In this document: in pieces, positions 1-7,971 of the stretch
Layout: every line of letters begins with the position of its first letter
How positions within the stretch are numbered: the stretch's first letter is position 1
DNA from: Pseudomonas migulae NBRC 103157
GTDB taxonomy: Bacteria > Pseudomonadota > Gammaproteobacteria > Pseudomonadales > Pseudomonadaceae
NCBI RefSeq assembly: GCF_002091715.1
Contig: NZ_BDAG01000049.1
Span: forward strand, 1-44,049
Direction of reading: 5' to 3'
Length of the DNA: 44,049 nt
Program-made: the position numbers and the translations under genes
The notes under the pieces: model-generated
Seen by the model: only the letters and a program-made list of their open reading frames with translations
The model's database searches: none
Told to the model about the DNA's origin: nothing

Positions 1-1163
1 GCGCCCTGGGCCGCAGCAAGCAGGAAGTTGCACACAACCTGTTCGCCGGCGATTGCTCCGGCATGCGCAGCGAGGCCGGCTGGGTGCCGGAGCGCTCGTT
101 GCCGGTGGCCGCGGTGCGCGGCGAACTGGCGCCGATTCCGGCAGAACTGGCGAATCAAAGCAGCCGTAACAACCAATTGCTGCTGGAAGCGGCGCTGCAA
201 ATTCGCGACGACATCGATCAAGCGATCCAGACTTACGGCCGCGACCGCATCGGCGTGATCCTCGGCACCAGCACCTCCGGCATCGATGAAGCCAGTCGCG
301 GGCTGGCTCATTACATCCGCGAACATCAGTTCCCCGTCGAATACGACTATCAGCAACAGGAACTCGGTGCACCGGCGAATTTTCTCGCCGACTGGCTGCA
401 ACTGAGCGGCCCGGCCTATGTGATTTCCACCGCCTGCACCTCCAGCGCCCGAGCGTTGATGAGTGCCCAGCGCCTGCTGGACCTGGGCCTGTGCGACGCG
501 GTGCTGTGCGGCGGCGTCGACACTTTGTGCAAACTGACCCTCAATGGGTTCTCGGCGCTGGAAGCGGTGTCCGAACAACGCTGCAACCCGTTTTCGGTGA
601 ACCGCCATGGCATCAACATCGGCGAAGCCGCGGCGCTGTTCCTGATGACTAAAATTGCTGGCGACAAACAGTCGATTGCCCTGTTGGGCAGTGGCGCCAG
701 CTCTGATGCGCACCACATTTCCGCACCGGAGCCGACCGGCCGCGGCGCCCTGCAGGCGATGCGCAAAGCCTTGAGTCGGGCGAACCTGCAACCTGAACAG
801 ATCGGTTACCTGAACCTGCACGGCACCGCCACTCAACACAACGACGCCATGGAAAGCCTGGCGGTGTCGGCATTGTTCCCGGCCGGTGTACCCTGTTCGT
901 CGACCAAACCGATGACCGGCCACACCCTCGGTGCAGCCGGCGCACTGGAAGCGGCGTTCTGCTGGTTGAGCCTGAGCGCTGACAATCCAAACCATGCGCT
1001 GCCGCCACACGTCTGGGACGGCCAACCCGACCCCGAACTGCCGGTCCTGAATTGGGTGACCCCGGCCAATCGCCTGGCGTCCATTGCACCTCGCTACCTG
1101 ATGAGCAATTCCTTTGCCTTCGGGGGCAATAACGTCAGCCTGATTATCGGAGATGCCCCATGA
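1..1163 (+). CDS. Beta-ketoacyl-ACP synthase, APE-type (ApeO-like), 5' partial
   Basis: This is a condensing enzyme of the thiolase fold. It would extend an ACP-bound acyl chain by decarboxylative condensation. The reading frame is already open at nt 3 and translates to typical KAS N-terminal sequence before the first internal ATG at 63, so the true start lies outside the window. The active-site cysteine lies in STACTSSA (codon 435-437). The two catalytic histidines are in LHGTATQH and MTGHTLGA, and the C-terminus has the NSFAFGGNN loop. The stop overlaps the next gene by 4 nt (ATGA). From the order KS-hotdog-KR-KS I infer the terminal part of an aryl polyene cluster, where the KS in this position (ApeO) pairs with a chain length factor. 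The rest of the cluster, needed to confirm this, is not visible. A FabF-like enzyme of another polyketide pathway is the alternative. Confidence 0.85.
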   Translation, partial: ALGRSKQEVAHNLFAGDCSGMRSEAGWVPERSLPVAAVRGELAPIPAELANQSSRNNQLLLEAALQIRDDIDQAIQTYGRDRIGVILGTSTSGIDEASRGLAHYIREHQFPVEYDYQQQELGAPANFLADWLQLSGPAYVISTACTSSARALMSAQRLLDLGLCDAVLCGGVDTLCKLTLNGFSALEAVSEQRCNPFSVNRHGINIGEAAALFLMTKIAGDKQSIALLGSGASSDAHHISAPEPTGRGALQAMRKALSRANLQPEQIGYLNLHGTATQHNDAMESLAVSALFPAGVPCSSTKPMTGHTLGAAGALEAAFCWLSLSADNPNHALPPHVWDGQPDPELPVLNWVTPANRLASIAPRYLMSNSFAFGGNNVSLIIGDAP

Positions 1164-1621
1164 TTGACTGGCCGCTCGCCGAACTGCTGCCGCACGCTGG
1201 CGACATGATCCTCATCGATCAGATCCTGGCGTTCGATGACGAGCAGATCCACACCCGCCTTACCGTCAAGCCCGATGGTCTGTTCAGTCGTCCTGACGGC
1301 AGCCTGCCGGCGTGGGTCGGCATCGAATTGATGGCGCAGAGCGTGGCCGCCTACGCCGGTTGCCATGCGCGCCAGCGAGGCGATGCAGTGGCGTTGGGTT
1401 TCCTGCTCGGCACCCGTAAATTTGAATGCAACGTCGAACATTTTCCCGCCGGCACCGAGCTGACCATCCACGGGATGCGTTCGCTGGAAGACGACAACGG
1501 CATGGGCGTGTTCGAATGCCACATCAACGCCCCCGGCATTCACGCCACCGCTCGTCTGAACGTGTTTCGCCCGCCTCAGGCCGCTCAATACCTTAACGAA
1601 CCCTCAGGAATCCAGTCATGA
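1160..1621 (+). CDS. apeP: Hotdog-fold 3-hydroxyacyl-ACP dehydratase, ApeP-like
   Basis: The 153-residue protein is a single hotdog domain. The pattern PHAGDMILID near residues 11-20 holds the conserved His12. GIELMAQSVAAYAG near 54-67 carries the acidic residue (Glu56) and Gln60 on the central helix. In APE systems a small dehydratase of this kind (ApeP) forms a heterodimer with ApeI and removes water from the 3-hydroxyacyl-ACP made by the ketoreductase. The ATG overlaps the upstream ketosynthase stop and its own stop overlaps the downstream reductase, so the four genes are translationally coupled. The family is certain; the APE assignment rests on gene order. Confidence 0.85.
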   Translation: MIDWPLAELLPHAGDMILIDQILAFDDEQIHTRLTVKPDGLFSRPDGSLPAWVGIELMAQSVAAYAGCHARQRGDAVALGFLLGTRKFECNVEHFPAGTELTIHGMRSLEDDNGMGVFECHINAPGIHATARLNVFRPPQAAQYLNEPSGIQS

Positions 1622-2346
1622 CTGAATCCGTACTGGTCACCGGTTCCAGCCGTGGCATCGGCCGCGCTATTGCACTGCGTCTGGCTCAGGCCGGGCACGA
1701 CATCGTGCTGCATTGCCGCAGCGGGCTGGCGGACGCTGAGGCCGTGAAAGTCGAAGTCGAAGCCTTGGGCCGCAACGCGCGCATCCTGCAATTCGATGTG
1801 TCCGACCGCGCCCGTTGCAAAGCCGTTCTCGAAGCCGACGTGGAAAGCCACGGCGCCTATTACGGCGTGGTGCTGAATGCCGGCCTGACACGCGACGGTG
1901 CTTTTCCAGCGCTGAGCGAGGATGATTGGGATGTGGTGATGCGCACCAACCTCGACGGTTTCTACAACGTGCTGCACCCGGTGATGATGCCGATGATCCG
2001 ACGTCGCGCCGCCGGGCGAATCGTCTGTATCACGTCGGTTTCGGGGTTGATCGGCAATCGCGGGCAGGTCAATTACAGCGCCTCCAAGGCCGGTTTGATC
2101 GGCGCGGCGAAGGCGTTGGCGATCGAGCTGGGCAAGCGCAAAATCACCGTCAACTGTGTCGCACCCGGCTTGATCGACACAGCCATGCTCGACGAAAACG
2201 TACCCGTGGAAGAACTGATGAAAATGATTCCCGCACAACGCATGGGCACCCCGGAAGAGGTGGCCGGCGCGGTGAACTTCCTGATGTCGACGGAAGCGTC
2301 GTACATCACCCGGCAAGTGCTGGCCGTCAACGGAGGCCTGTGCTGA
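1618..2346 (+). CDS. apeQ: 3-ketoacyl-ACP reductase, FabG/ApeQ-like SDR
   Basis: Classical short-chain dehydrogenase of 242 residues. The NADPH-binding loop TGSSRGIGRA is at residues 8-17 and the structural NAG motif at 87-89. The catalytic serine lies in the ITSVSG segment (about 140-142), and Tyr153 and Lys157 lie in YSASKAG. It would reduce the 3-ketoacyl-ACP produced by the neighbouring ketosynthases, giving the substrate of the hotdog dehydratase. The ATG overlaps the upstream stop by 4 nt, and its TGA shares one base with the next ATG (TGATG). An extra fabG inside a cluster with two ketosynthases is what APE loci show. A housekeeping fabG is unlikely because no fabD or acpP is adjacent. 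Confidence 0.88.
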   Translation: MTESVLVTGSSRGIGRAIALRLAQAGHDIVLHCRSGLADAEAVKVEVEALGRNARILQFDVSDRARCKAVLEADVESHGAYYGVVLNAGLTRDGAFPALSEDDWDVVMRTNLDGFYNVLHPVMMPMIRRRAAGRIVCITSVSGLIGNRGQVNYSASKAGLIGAAKALAIELGKRKITVNCVAPGLIDTAMLDENVPVEELMKMIPAQRMGTPEEVAGAVNFLMSTEASYITRQVLAVNGGLC

Positions 2347-3572
2347 TGAAGCGCGTCGTCGTCACCGGCATGGCCGGCATCACCTCATTGGGCAGCGATT
2401 GGAAAACCATCGCCGCCAACTTCGCGGCCAACCGCAGCGGCATCCGCCGGATGGACGAGTGGGATCGTTTTACCGAACTCAACACGCGCCTGGCCGGGCC
2501 CATCGATGACTTCAAGGTGCCGAACCACTGGACCCGCAAGCAACTGCGCAGCATGGGCCGGGTTTCGCGCCTGGCCGTCGGCGCGGCAGAACAGGCGCTG
2601 GCCGATGCGGGTTTGCTGGGTGACGAATCGATCAAGGACGGACGCATGGGCGTCGCGTGCGGCTCCTCCACGGGCAGCACCGACGAGATCAAGGCGTTCG
2701 GCAACATGCTGCTCAACTCCGTGGCCGAAGGCCTGAACGCCAACTCCTACGTGCGCATGATGCCGCACACCACGGCGGCGAACATCAGCATCTTCTTCGG
2801 CCTCACCGGCCGGCTGATCCCCACCTCAAGCGCCTGCACCAGCGGCAGTCAGGGCATCGGTTACGCCTACGAATCGATCAAGTTCGGCCGCCTGCCCTTG
2901 ATGCTCGCTGGCGGAGCCGAAGAGCTGTGCCCCACCGAAGCCATGGTCTTCGACGCGCTCTACGCCACCAGCCTGAAAAACGACGCGCCGCAGACGTCGC
3001 CACGCCCCTACGACAGCGGTCGCGATGGCCTGGTGATCGGTGAAGGCGGCGGCATGCTGGTGCTTGAAGAACTGGAACATGCACTGGCTCGCGGCGCGCA
3101 CATCCATGCTGAACTGGTCGGTTTCGGCAGCAACGCCGACGGCCAGCACACCACTCGCCCAGAGCAGGCCACCATGCGCCGGGCCATGGAACTGGCCCTC
3201 GAAGACGCCGGGTTGCAGCCGTCGGACATTGGCTACGTCAACGGTCACGGCACCGCGACCGAACAGGGCGACATCGCTGAAACGCTGGCCACCAGTTCGC
3301 TGTTCGGTGAGCACATGCCGATCAGTTCGCAGAAGAGTTTCCTCGGCCACACACTCGGCGCCTGCGGTGCTTTGGAGTCCTGGTTCAGCATCGAAATGAT
3401 GAACAGCGATTTGTACGCGCACACCTTCAATCTTGATGAAGTTGATCCGCATTGCGGCAAGCTTGATTACCTGCGCGGCGAGTTTCGGCAGATGAGCAAT
3501 CAGTATGTGATGAACAATAATTTTGCGTTTGGCGGGGTTAATACTTCGCTGATTTTTAAGCGCTGGTCGTGA
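2346..3572 (+). CDS. apeR: Beta-ketoacyl-ACP synthase, FabF/ApeR-like
   Basis: Complete 408-residue KAS II-type enzyme. The triad is Cys164 (SSACTSG), His301 (NGHGTATEQGD) and His335 (FLGHTLGACGA), with Lys330 just before the last. The start at 2346 is chosen because it shares one base with the apeQ stop (TGATG) and begins with the standard MKRVVVTG strand; the frame stays open upstream, but that sequence is only the apeQ gene read out of frame. In APE biosynthesis the second ketosynthase (ApeR) is a stand-alone homodimer thought to serve early elongation. It is the last gene of the cluster: the following 410 nt are repeats and a gene relic. Confidence 0.88.
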   Translation: MKRVVVTGMAGITSLGSDWKTIAANFAANRSGIRRMDEWDRFTELNTRLAGPIDDFKVPNHWTRKQLRSMGRVSRLAVGAAEQALADAGLLGDESIKDGRMGVACGSSTGSTDEIKAFGNMLLNSVAEGLNANSYVRMMPHTTAANISIFFGLTGRLIPTSSACTSGSQGIGYAYESIKFGRLPLMLAGGAEELCPTEAMVFDALYATSLKNDAPQTSPRPYDSGRDGLVIGEGGGMLVLEELEHALARGAHIHAELVGFGSNADGQHTTRPEQATMRRAMELALEDAGLQPSDIGYVNGHGTATEQGDIAETLATSSLFGEHMPISSQKSFLGHTLGACGALESWFSIEMMNSDLYAHTFNLDEVDPHCGKLDYLRGEFRQMSNQYVMNNNFAFGGVNTSLIFKRWS

Positions 3573-3584
3573 CGACGCAATCCT

Positions 3585-3674
3585 TGTAGGAGCCGGCTTG
3601 CTGGCGATAGCGGAGTGTCAGGCGACATCAATATTCATTGATCCACCGCCATCGCCAGCAAGCCGGCTCCTACA
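3585..3674. repeat. REPIN (inverted pair of GTAGGAGCC-type REPs)
   Basis: A REP sequence beginning TGTAGGAGCCGGCTTGCTGG is followed about 40 nt later by its reverse complement, so the whole unit can fold into a long hairpin. The same arrangement and nearly the same arms recur at 3881-3970. Such REPINs are non-autonomous elements mobilised by RAYT transposases; no RAYT gene is in the window. It starts 12 nt after the apeR stop and may also protect or terminate that transcript, although there is no T-run. Confidence 0.85.
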
Positions 3675-3685
3675 GGTTCAGGACA

Positions 3686-3876
3686 TCACGACGATGGTTG
3701 CCCAGGATGGATCGAGGTTATCCAGCACACGGTTTACCGCCAGCTCCCCAAGCATGATCGACTGTTGAATTCCCGGCAGGGTGTGATTGTCGGTATCGGC
3801 GCCTTACGCACAGCTACCATCAAAGTGCAGGAATGAAATTGCCTGACTGTTCGGCATGCAAATGGACACGATAAAA
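3686..3876 (-). pseudogene. Relic of a DUF6124-type small Pseudomonas gene
   Basis: On the minus strand an open segment from 3803 to the TGA at 3686-3688 reads like the C-terminal half of DUF6124 proteins, with IQQSIMLGELAVNRVLDNLD as the recognisable core. It is interrupted by a TAA at 3804-3806. Further upstream, FFIVS followed by NSQA in the same frame resembles the family's MFIV-P segment. No intact start or N-terminus remains, and a REPIN (3881-3970) abuts the 5' side. The family match is from memory of the motif, so treat it as probable rather than proven. No function is expected. Confidence 0.5.
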
Positions 3877-3880
3877 AACC

Positions 3881-3970
3881 TGTAGGAGCCGGCTTGCTGG
3901 CGATAGCGGTGGATCAGTCGACATCAATGCCAACTGACAATCCGCCATCGCCAGCAAGCCGGCTCCTACA
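3881..3970. repeat. REPIN, second copy
   Basis: The arms TGTAGGAGCCGGCTTGCTGG and its reverse complement are separated by about 50 nt. The arms are nearly identical to those at 3585-3674, while the spacer differs. It ends 13 nt before the LysR stop codon, so it lies in the 3' flank of the regulator. Confidence 0.85.
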
Positions 3971-3982
3971 GGTTCGGGTCGT

Positions 3983-4885
3983 TCATGACTTGAGGGGTTC
4001 GACCTTACGCGTCAACAGCTCCACAAACGCCTTGGCCATGGGGGATTTCTGATCCTTGCGCTGTACCAGCCACACCGCCGAAACCGCCTCAGGATCGAGC
4101 AGCGGCCGATAGACCACACCATCTATCCGCATCCGCTGATAAGACGCCGGCAACACCGACACACCCAACCCCGCCGCCACCAAACCGATAATGGTCATGG
4201 CCTCACCCGCCTCTTGCGCGAAGTGCGGGCTGAAACCGGCGTCCCGCGCCAGGCTCAACAACTGAGCGTACAAGCCGCTGCCATAACTGCGTGGGAAAAA
4301 CACAAACGGTTCGAGCGCCAACGCCGACAGAAACAATCCCGCTTCACTGTCCTGAACCAGCGGATGCTTGGAACTGAGCACCGCCACCAGCGGCTCGCGC
4401 ATCAACTCCACCACGCTAAGCGAGTCCGGTAGCCCCAACGGCCGCATGATCCCGACCTCGATCGACTCGTCCACCAGCGCCTCGGCCACTTGGGTGCTGC
4501 TCATTTCGCGCAAGTTCAAATGCACCGCCGGAAAGCGCTGGCGAAACGAAAAAATTGCCTGGGGAATGGTCGAGTTGAACGGTGCCGACGAAGTGAAGCC
4601 AATCTTCAACTCCCCCAGCTCACCCAACTGCGCCCGCCGCGCCACATCCGCCGCTTTGTCGACCTGCGCCAACACCAACCGGGCTTCTTCCAGAAACAAT
4701 CGCCCGGCCTCACTGAGCTCGACCCGACGATTGGTACGCTCGAACAATCGCGCACCGACTTCCTGCTCCAGCGCCTGAATCTGCTGGCTCAACGGCGGTT
4801 GCGAGATGCCCAGCACCTGAGCGGCGCGACCGAAGTGCAATTCTTCGGCGACGGCGATGAAGTAGCGCAGGTGACGCAATTCCAT
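3983..4885 (-). CDS. LysR-family transcriptional regulator
   Basis: 300-residue regulator with the N-terminal winged HTH (MELRHLRYFIAVAEELHFGR, then LGISQPPLSQQIQALE) and a C-terminal periplasmic-binding-like effector domain. The N-terminus is of the CatM/BenM-like subgroup in wording, but the effector cannot be read from sequence. I chose ATG 4885 because it has GGAG 5 nt upstream and gives the standard MELRHLRYF start; an in-frame TTG at 4906 would add seven residues that are not typical. It is divergent from the MFS transporter with only 73 nt between the starts, so autoregulation and control of the transporter are the usual expectation. Confidence 0.9.
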   Translation of the reverse strand: MELRHLRYFIAVAEELHFGRAAQVLGISQPPLSQQIQALEQEVGARLFERTNRRVELSEAGRLFLEEARLVLAQVDKAADVARRAQLGELGELKIGFTSSAPFNSTIPQAIFSFRQRFPAVHLNLREMSSTQVAEALVDESIEVGIMRPLGLPDSLSVVELMREPLVAVLSSKHPLVQDSEAGLFLSALALEPFVFFPRSYGSGLYAQLLSLARDAGFSPHFAQEAGEAMTIIGLVAAGLGVSVLPASYQRMRIDGVVYRPLLDPEAVSAVWLVQRKDQKSPMAKAFVELLTRKVEPLKS

Positions 4886-4936
4886 GAAAACTCCATTAGG
4901 TCGCAAAACCTCTTAAACAGGTCGAACAATATATTG

Positions 4937-4945
4937 GATTGAATC
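4937..4945. promoter_or_regulatory. Possible LysR operator half-site palindrome
   Basis: In the 73-nt divergent spacer the palindrome GATT-G-AATC sits in an AT-rich stretch 14 nt before the MFS start. LysR proteins bind interrupted dyads in such spacers. The dyad is short and no flanking second site was identified, so this is only a candidate. Confidence 0.25.
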
Positions 4946-4958
4946 ATTAGGCAGCTAT

Positions 4959-6281
4959 ATGCTTTTTTCATCGCCTGACCGGCTGCCTGCCCCGAGGTCT
5001 GAAGTGAAAACTGCTGTCGCCCCACTCGCCCACGAAGTTCCGCCCGCCGCGCTGGACGATGCCGTCGCCGAGCTCAAGGAAATCTACATCGAAAAAGGCA
5101 CGCCGATGTTCATGCGTACGGTACTGGCCTTATTCTCCGGCGGCTTCGCGACCTTCGCGCTGCTGTACTGCGTGCAGCCGATGATGCCGCTGCTTTCCCA
5201 CGAATATTCCATTAACGCAGCCCAGAGCAGTCTGATTCTTTCGGTGGCCACCGGCATGCTCGCCATCGGTTTGCTGATCACTGGCCCGATCTCCGACCGT
5301 GTCGGGCGCAAACCGGTGATGGTGGCGGCGCTGTTTGCCGCGGCGCTGTGCACCATCGCCAGTTCGATGATGCCGAGCTGGCACGGCGTGCTGGTGATGC
5401 GCGCGCTGATCGGGTTGTCGTTGAGCGGCCTGGCGGCGGTCGCCATGACGTACCTGAGTGAAGAGATCCATCCGCAACACATCGGCCTGGCAATGGGCCT
5501 GTACATCGGCGGCAACGCCATCGGCGGAATGTGCGGACGCTTGATTACCGGGGTGTTGATCGACTTCGTCAGCTGGCACACGGCGATGCTGGTGATCGGC
5601 AGCCTGGCGCTGATCGCGGCGGCGGTGTTCTGGAAGATCCTTCCCGAATCGCGCAACTTCCGCGCCCGCTCGCTGCACCCGCGCAGTCTGCTCGAAGGCT
5701 TCACCATGCACTTTCGCGACGCCGGTTTGCCGTTGTTGTTTCTCGAAGCCTTTGTGCTGATGGGCGCGTTCGTCACGCTGTTCAACTACATCGGTTATCG
5801 CCTGCTGGCCGACCCGTACCATATGGACCAGGCCTTCGTCGGGCTGCTCTCGGTGGTGTACCTGTCGGGCATCTACAGCTCGGCGAAAATCGGTGCATTG
5901 GCAGACAAGCTGGGCCGACGCCAGGTGCTCTGGGCCACTATCGTGCTGATGCTCGCCGGCCTGGCCCTGACGATGTTCACGCCACTGCCGCTGGTGATCA
6001 TCGGCATGCTGATTTTCACCTTCGGTTTCTTCGGCGCGCATTCGGTGGCGAGCAGCTGGATCGGCCGCCGCGCCACCAAAGCCAAGGGGCAGGCATCGTC
6101 GCTGTATCTGTTCAGTTACTACGCCGGGTCGAGCATCGCCGGCACGGCGGGTGGGGTGTTCTGGCACTTGGGTGGATGGAACGGGATCGGGCTGTTTATC
6201 GGCGCGTTGCTGGTGGTGGCGTTGTTGATTGCGTTGAAGCTGGCGAAGTTGCCGCTGTTGCCCGGGGCTGCCCAGGTTTAA
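4959..6281 (+). CDS. MFS transporter (12-TM, YnfM-type exporter)
   Basis: 440-residue major facilitator with an approximately 50-residue cytoplasmic N-terminal tail before the first membrane helix (about residue 55). The MFS motif A is clear in the loop after TM2 (GPISDRVGRKPVM) and its degenerate repeat follows in the second half (ADKLGRRQ). Overall wording is closest to the YnfM/arabinose-efflux type of inner-membrane proton antiporters. The substrate is unknown. It is divergent from the LysR regulator, which likely controls it, and convergent with the T2SS genes. Start ATG 4959 is supported by an AGG about 8 nt upstream; a later start after the hydrophilic tail is possible. Confidence 0.88.
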   Translation: MLFSSPDRLPAPRSEVKTAVAPLAHEVPPAALDDAVAELKEIYIEKGTPMFMRTVLALFSGGFATFALLYCVQPMMPLLSHEYSINAAQSSLILSVATGMLAIGLLITGPISDRVGRKPVMVAALFAAALCTIASSMMPSWHGVLVMRALIGLSLSGLAAVAMTYLSEEIHPQHIGLAMGLYIGGNAIGGMCGRLITGVLIDFVSWHTAMLVIGSLALIAAAVFWKILPESRNFRARSLHPRSLLEGFTMHFRDAGLPLLFLEAFVLMGAFVTLFNYIGYRLLADPYHMDQAFVGLLSVVYLSGIYSSAKIGALADKLGRRQVLWATIVLMLAGLALTMFTPLPLVIIGMLIFTFGFFGAHSVASSWIGRRATKAKGQASSLYLFSYYAGSSIAGTAGGVFWHLGGWNGIGLFIGALLVVALLIALKLAKLPLLPGAAQV

Positions 6282-6300
6282 ACCCGATCAAAAGCTGAAG

Positions 6301-6360
6301 TCGTACGCCGATCCCCTGTGGGAGATAGCCTGCTAGCTCTCACAGGGGGAATGCGTACGA
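6301..6360. terminator. Nested 60-nt palindrome between convergent genes
   Basis: An inner stem (CCCCTGTGGGAG at 6313-6324 with CTCTCACAGGGG at 6337-6348) is enclosed by a perfect outer 8-bp pair (TCGTACGC at 6301-6308 with GCGTACGA at 6353-6360). It lies between the convergent MFS and gspM genes. There is no T-run on either side, so if it ends transcription it is not a canonical intrinsic terminator. Confidence 0.5.
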
Positions 6361-6436
6361 TCAAAGAGCCAGGCCGGCCCGAAGGCCGCCTCGCGTTGCT
6401 GTGGCGGTTGTCGCCCGCAAAGACCGCCAACCGCAA

Positions 6437-6868
6437 CTACCTGAGCACCACCCGCGCCTCAAGCACCGCATCACGCTTTTCCAGCACCAGCGATTGCACC
6501 AAAGCCCCATCCCGCTCGGCACGATCCAGCCATTGCAGCAGCGTCTTCGCATCCCCGCTGAGGGTCAACCGCAACAGGTCGTTATCGGCATCCATCTGGT
6601 GCAGTTCGAGCCCCGCCGCTGCGGCGCTCTCGCTGATACGCAACGACAAGGGCTGATCAGCGACGACCGCACTGGTATTTCGGGGTTGCGCCCGTTGCAG
6701 CTGCGCAGCCAGGGCCAATTGCTGTTGATGCCGACGCTCGACGGCTTCCAGACGCTGACGGGTCGGTTGCCAGATCAGGCTGAACACCACGACCGCCAGC
6801 AAAAATGCGCCCACAGCCAGCAGCAGTCGTTGCTCTCGAATGGACAAGCGTTGCCAGACGGCCTTCAT
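6437..6868 (-). CDS. gspM: Type II secretion system protein GspM
   Basis: 143-residue bitopic inner-membrane protein: short cytoplasmic N-terminus, one membrane segment (about 14-33, LLLAVGAFLLAVVVFSLIW), then a periplasmic ferredoxin-like domain with a coiled-coil linker rich in Gln/Arg. GspM binds GspL and stabilises the assembly platform. Its ATG overlaps the gspL stop by 4 nt and it is the last gene of the operon; there is no gspN after it. Identification rests on size, topology and position, because GspM sequences are poorly conserved. Confidence 0.85.
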   Translation of the reverse strand: MKAVWQRLSIREQRLLLAVGAFLLAVVVFSLIWQPTRQRLEAVERRHQQQLALAAQLQRAQPRNTSAVVADQPLSLRISESAAAAGLELHQMDADNDLLRLTLSGDAKTLLQWLDRAERDGALVQSLVLEKRDAVLEARVVLR

Positions 6869-7971
6869 GTGTTGTCCTCCACGACCAGTGTCGCCTGCAC
6901 GCGATTGCGCTCTTTGCTCGCACTGTCGACCCTGACCGGCACACCTTGCTGCCGCCCGCGCTCACGCAGTTGCTCAAGCTCGGCAAAACTGTTGGCGGTC
7001 AGCTGGACTTTCCAGCCGTCGCCTGCACGAAGCTCGATGCGCCGCACTTCGACATGACTCGCGCCGATGACCTGCTCGACCAGATCCACCAAACCGGTGA
7101 TACGCGTCTTCTCCGGCTCGGCGGTCTGGCTCTGCAGCACCCGCAGTTGCGTCGCCAGATCCACGATGCGGCTCTGGTCAGGGTAAAGCGCCTTGAAGCG
7201 CTGCTCGTTCTGGCTGTAGAGCCGACGGGTTTCACCCTCGAGAAAATGGATTCGCGTTGCGCTGGCGCCCCAGGTCAACAGCAACAGCATCAGTAACGCC
7301 AAACCACCGATGTGCCAGGGCAGACGCTTGCTGCGCGGGGCGAAGGCTCCTTGCAGCAGGTTGATGGCCTGGGAGTGGCGAAGGCTCAGGCACTGGTCGA
7401 CATCGACCGCGTCGTGACGCTCGTCGATCCACCGGATATCCGGGGGCAAGGCAGGTCTGAGCGAGGCCAGCCCGTCATCCGATACGGCCACGCGGGCCGG
7501 CATCCCGCCGCCGATCAGCCATCGACCGAACCATCGAACGACGACCGCCTCAGCCCCGGGCAATACATCGGCATCGACAAAGACGGATCGGACGCCAACA
7601 TCCGACTCGGTCAACAGCGCGAGCACAGCGGCGAATCGCTCGCGACCGATCACCATCACCGGGTAGCACCTCTGCCGGTCGCGAGCGCCGATGCCAAGGT
7701 GCAATTTTTCCAGCGCGTCACTCAGTTGATCTTCTACGGCAAACGCGATGGCTTGCGCAGCGGGCTGACGCCTGGAAGGCCACGGATCGCTGCGCACCCA
7801 ACTGCACATTTCCATGGGCAACAGCAGATCGACCGTTTGCCCGTTCAGTGCCTGTGCGACTTGTTTCAATGGCATGTGCTGACGTTGGCCGGTTGAAGAC
7901 CAAAGGCAGCACGGCCAGTCGGGCGACGGCTCGGCAAGGCCCTCGGCGTTCAGGTAAAGCCAGGTGTTCAT
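6865..7971 (-). CDS. gspL: Type II secretion system protein GspL
   Basis: 368 residues. The N-terminal cytoplasmic actin-like domain (about 1-220) would bind the GspE ATPase. It is followed by one membrane helix (WHIGGLALLMLLLLTWGA) and a periplasmic domain that pairs with GspM. GspL couples ATP hydrolysis by GspE to pseudopilus growth. The start overlaps the gspK stop and the end overlaps gspM, each by 4 nt. Length is close to the usual 380-400 residues. Confidence 0.88.
   Translation of the reverse strand: MNTWLYLNAEGLAEPSPDWPCCLWSSTGQRQHMPLKQVAQALNGQTVDLLLPMEMCSWVRSDPWPSRRQPAAQAIAFAVEDQLSDALEKLHLGIGARDRQRCYPVMVIGRERFAAVLALLTESDVGVRSVFVDADVLPGAEAVVVRWFGRWLIGGGMPARVAVSDDGLASLRPALPPDIRWIDERHDAVDVDQCLSLRHSQAINLLQGAFAPRSKRLPWHIGGLALLMLLLLTWGASATRIHFLEGETRRLYSQNEQRFKALYPDQSRIVDLATQLRVLQSQTAEPEKTRITGLVDLVEQVIGASHVEVRRIELRAGDGWKVQLTANSFAELEQLRERGRQQGVPVRVDSASKERNRVQATLVVEDNT

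Noticed and set aside
1926..2345. In-frame extension upstream of apeR
   Set aside because: The extra residues are apeQ read in another frame; the TGATG junction and the standard KAS N-terminus fix the start at 2346.
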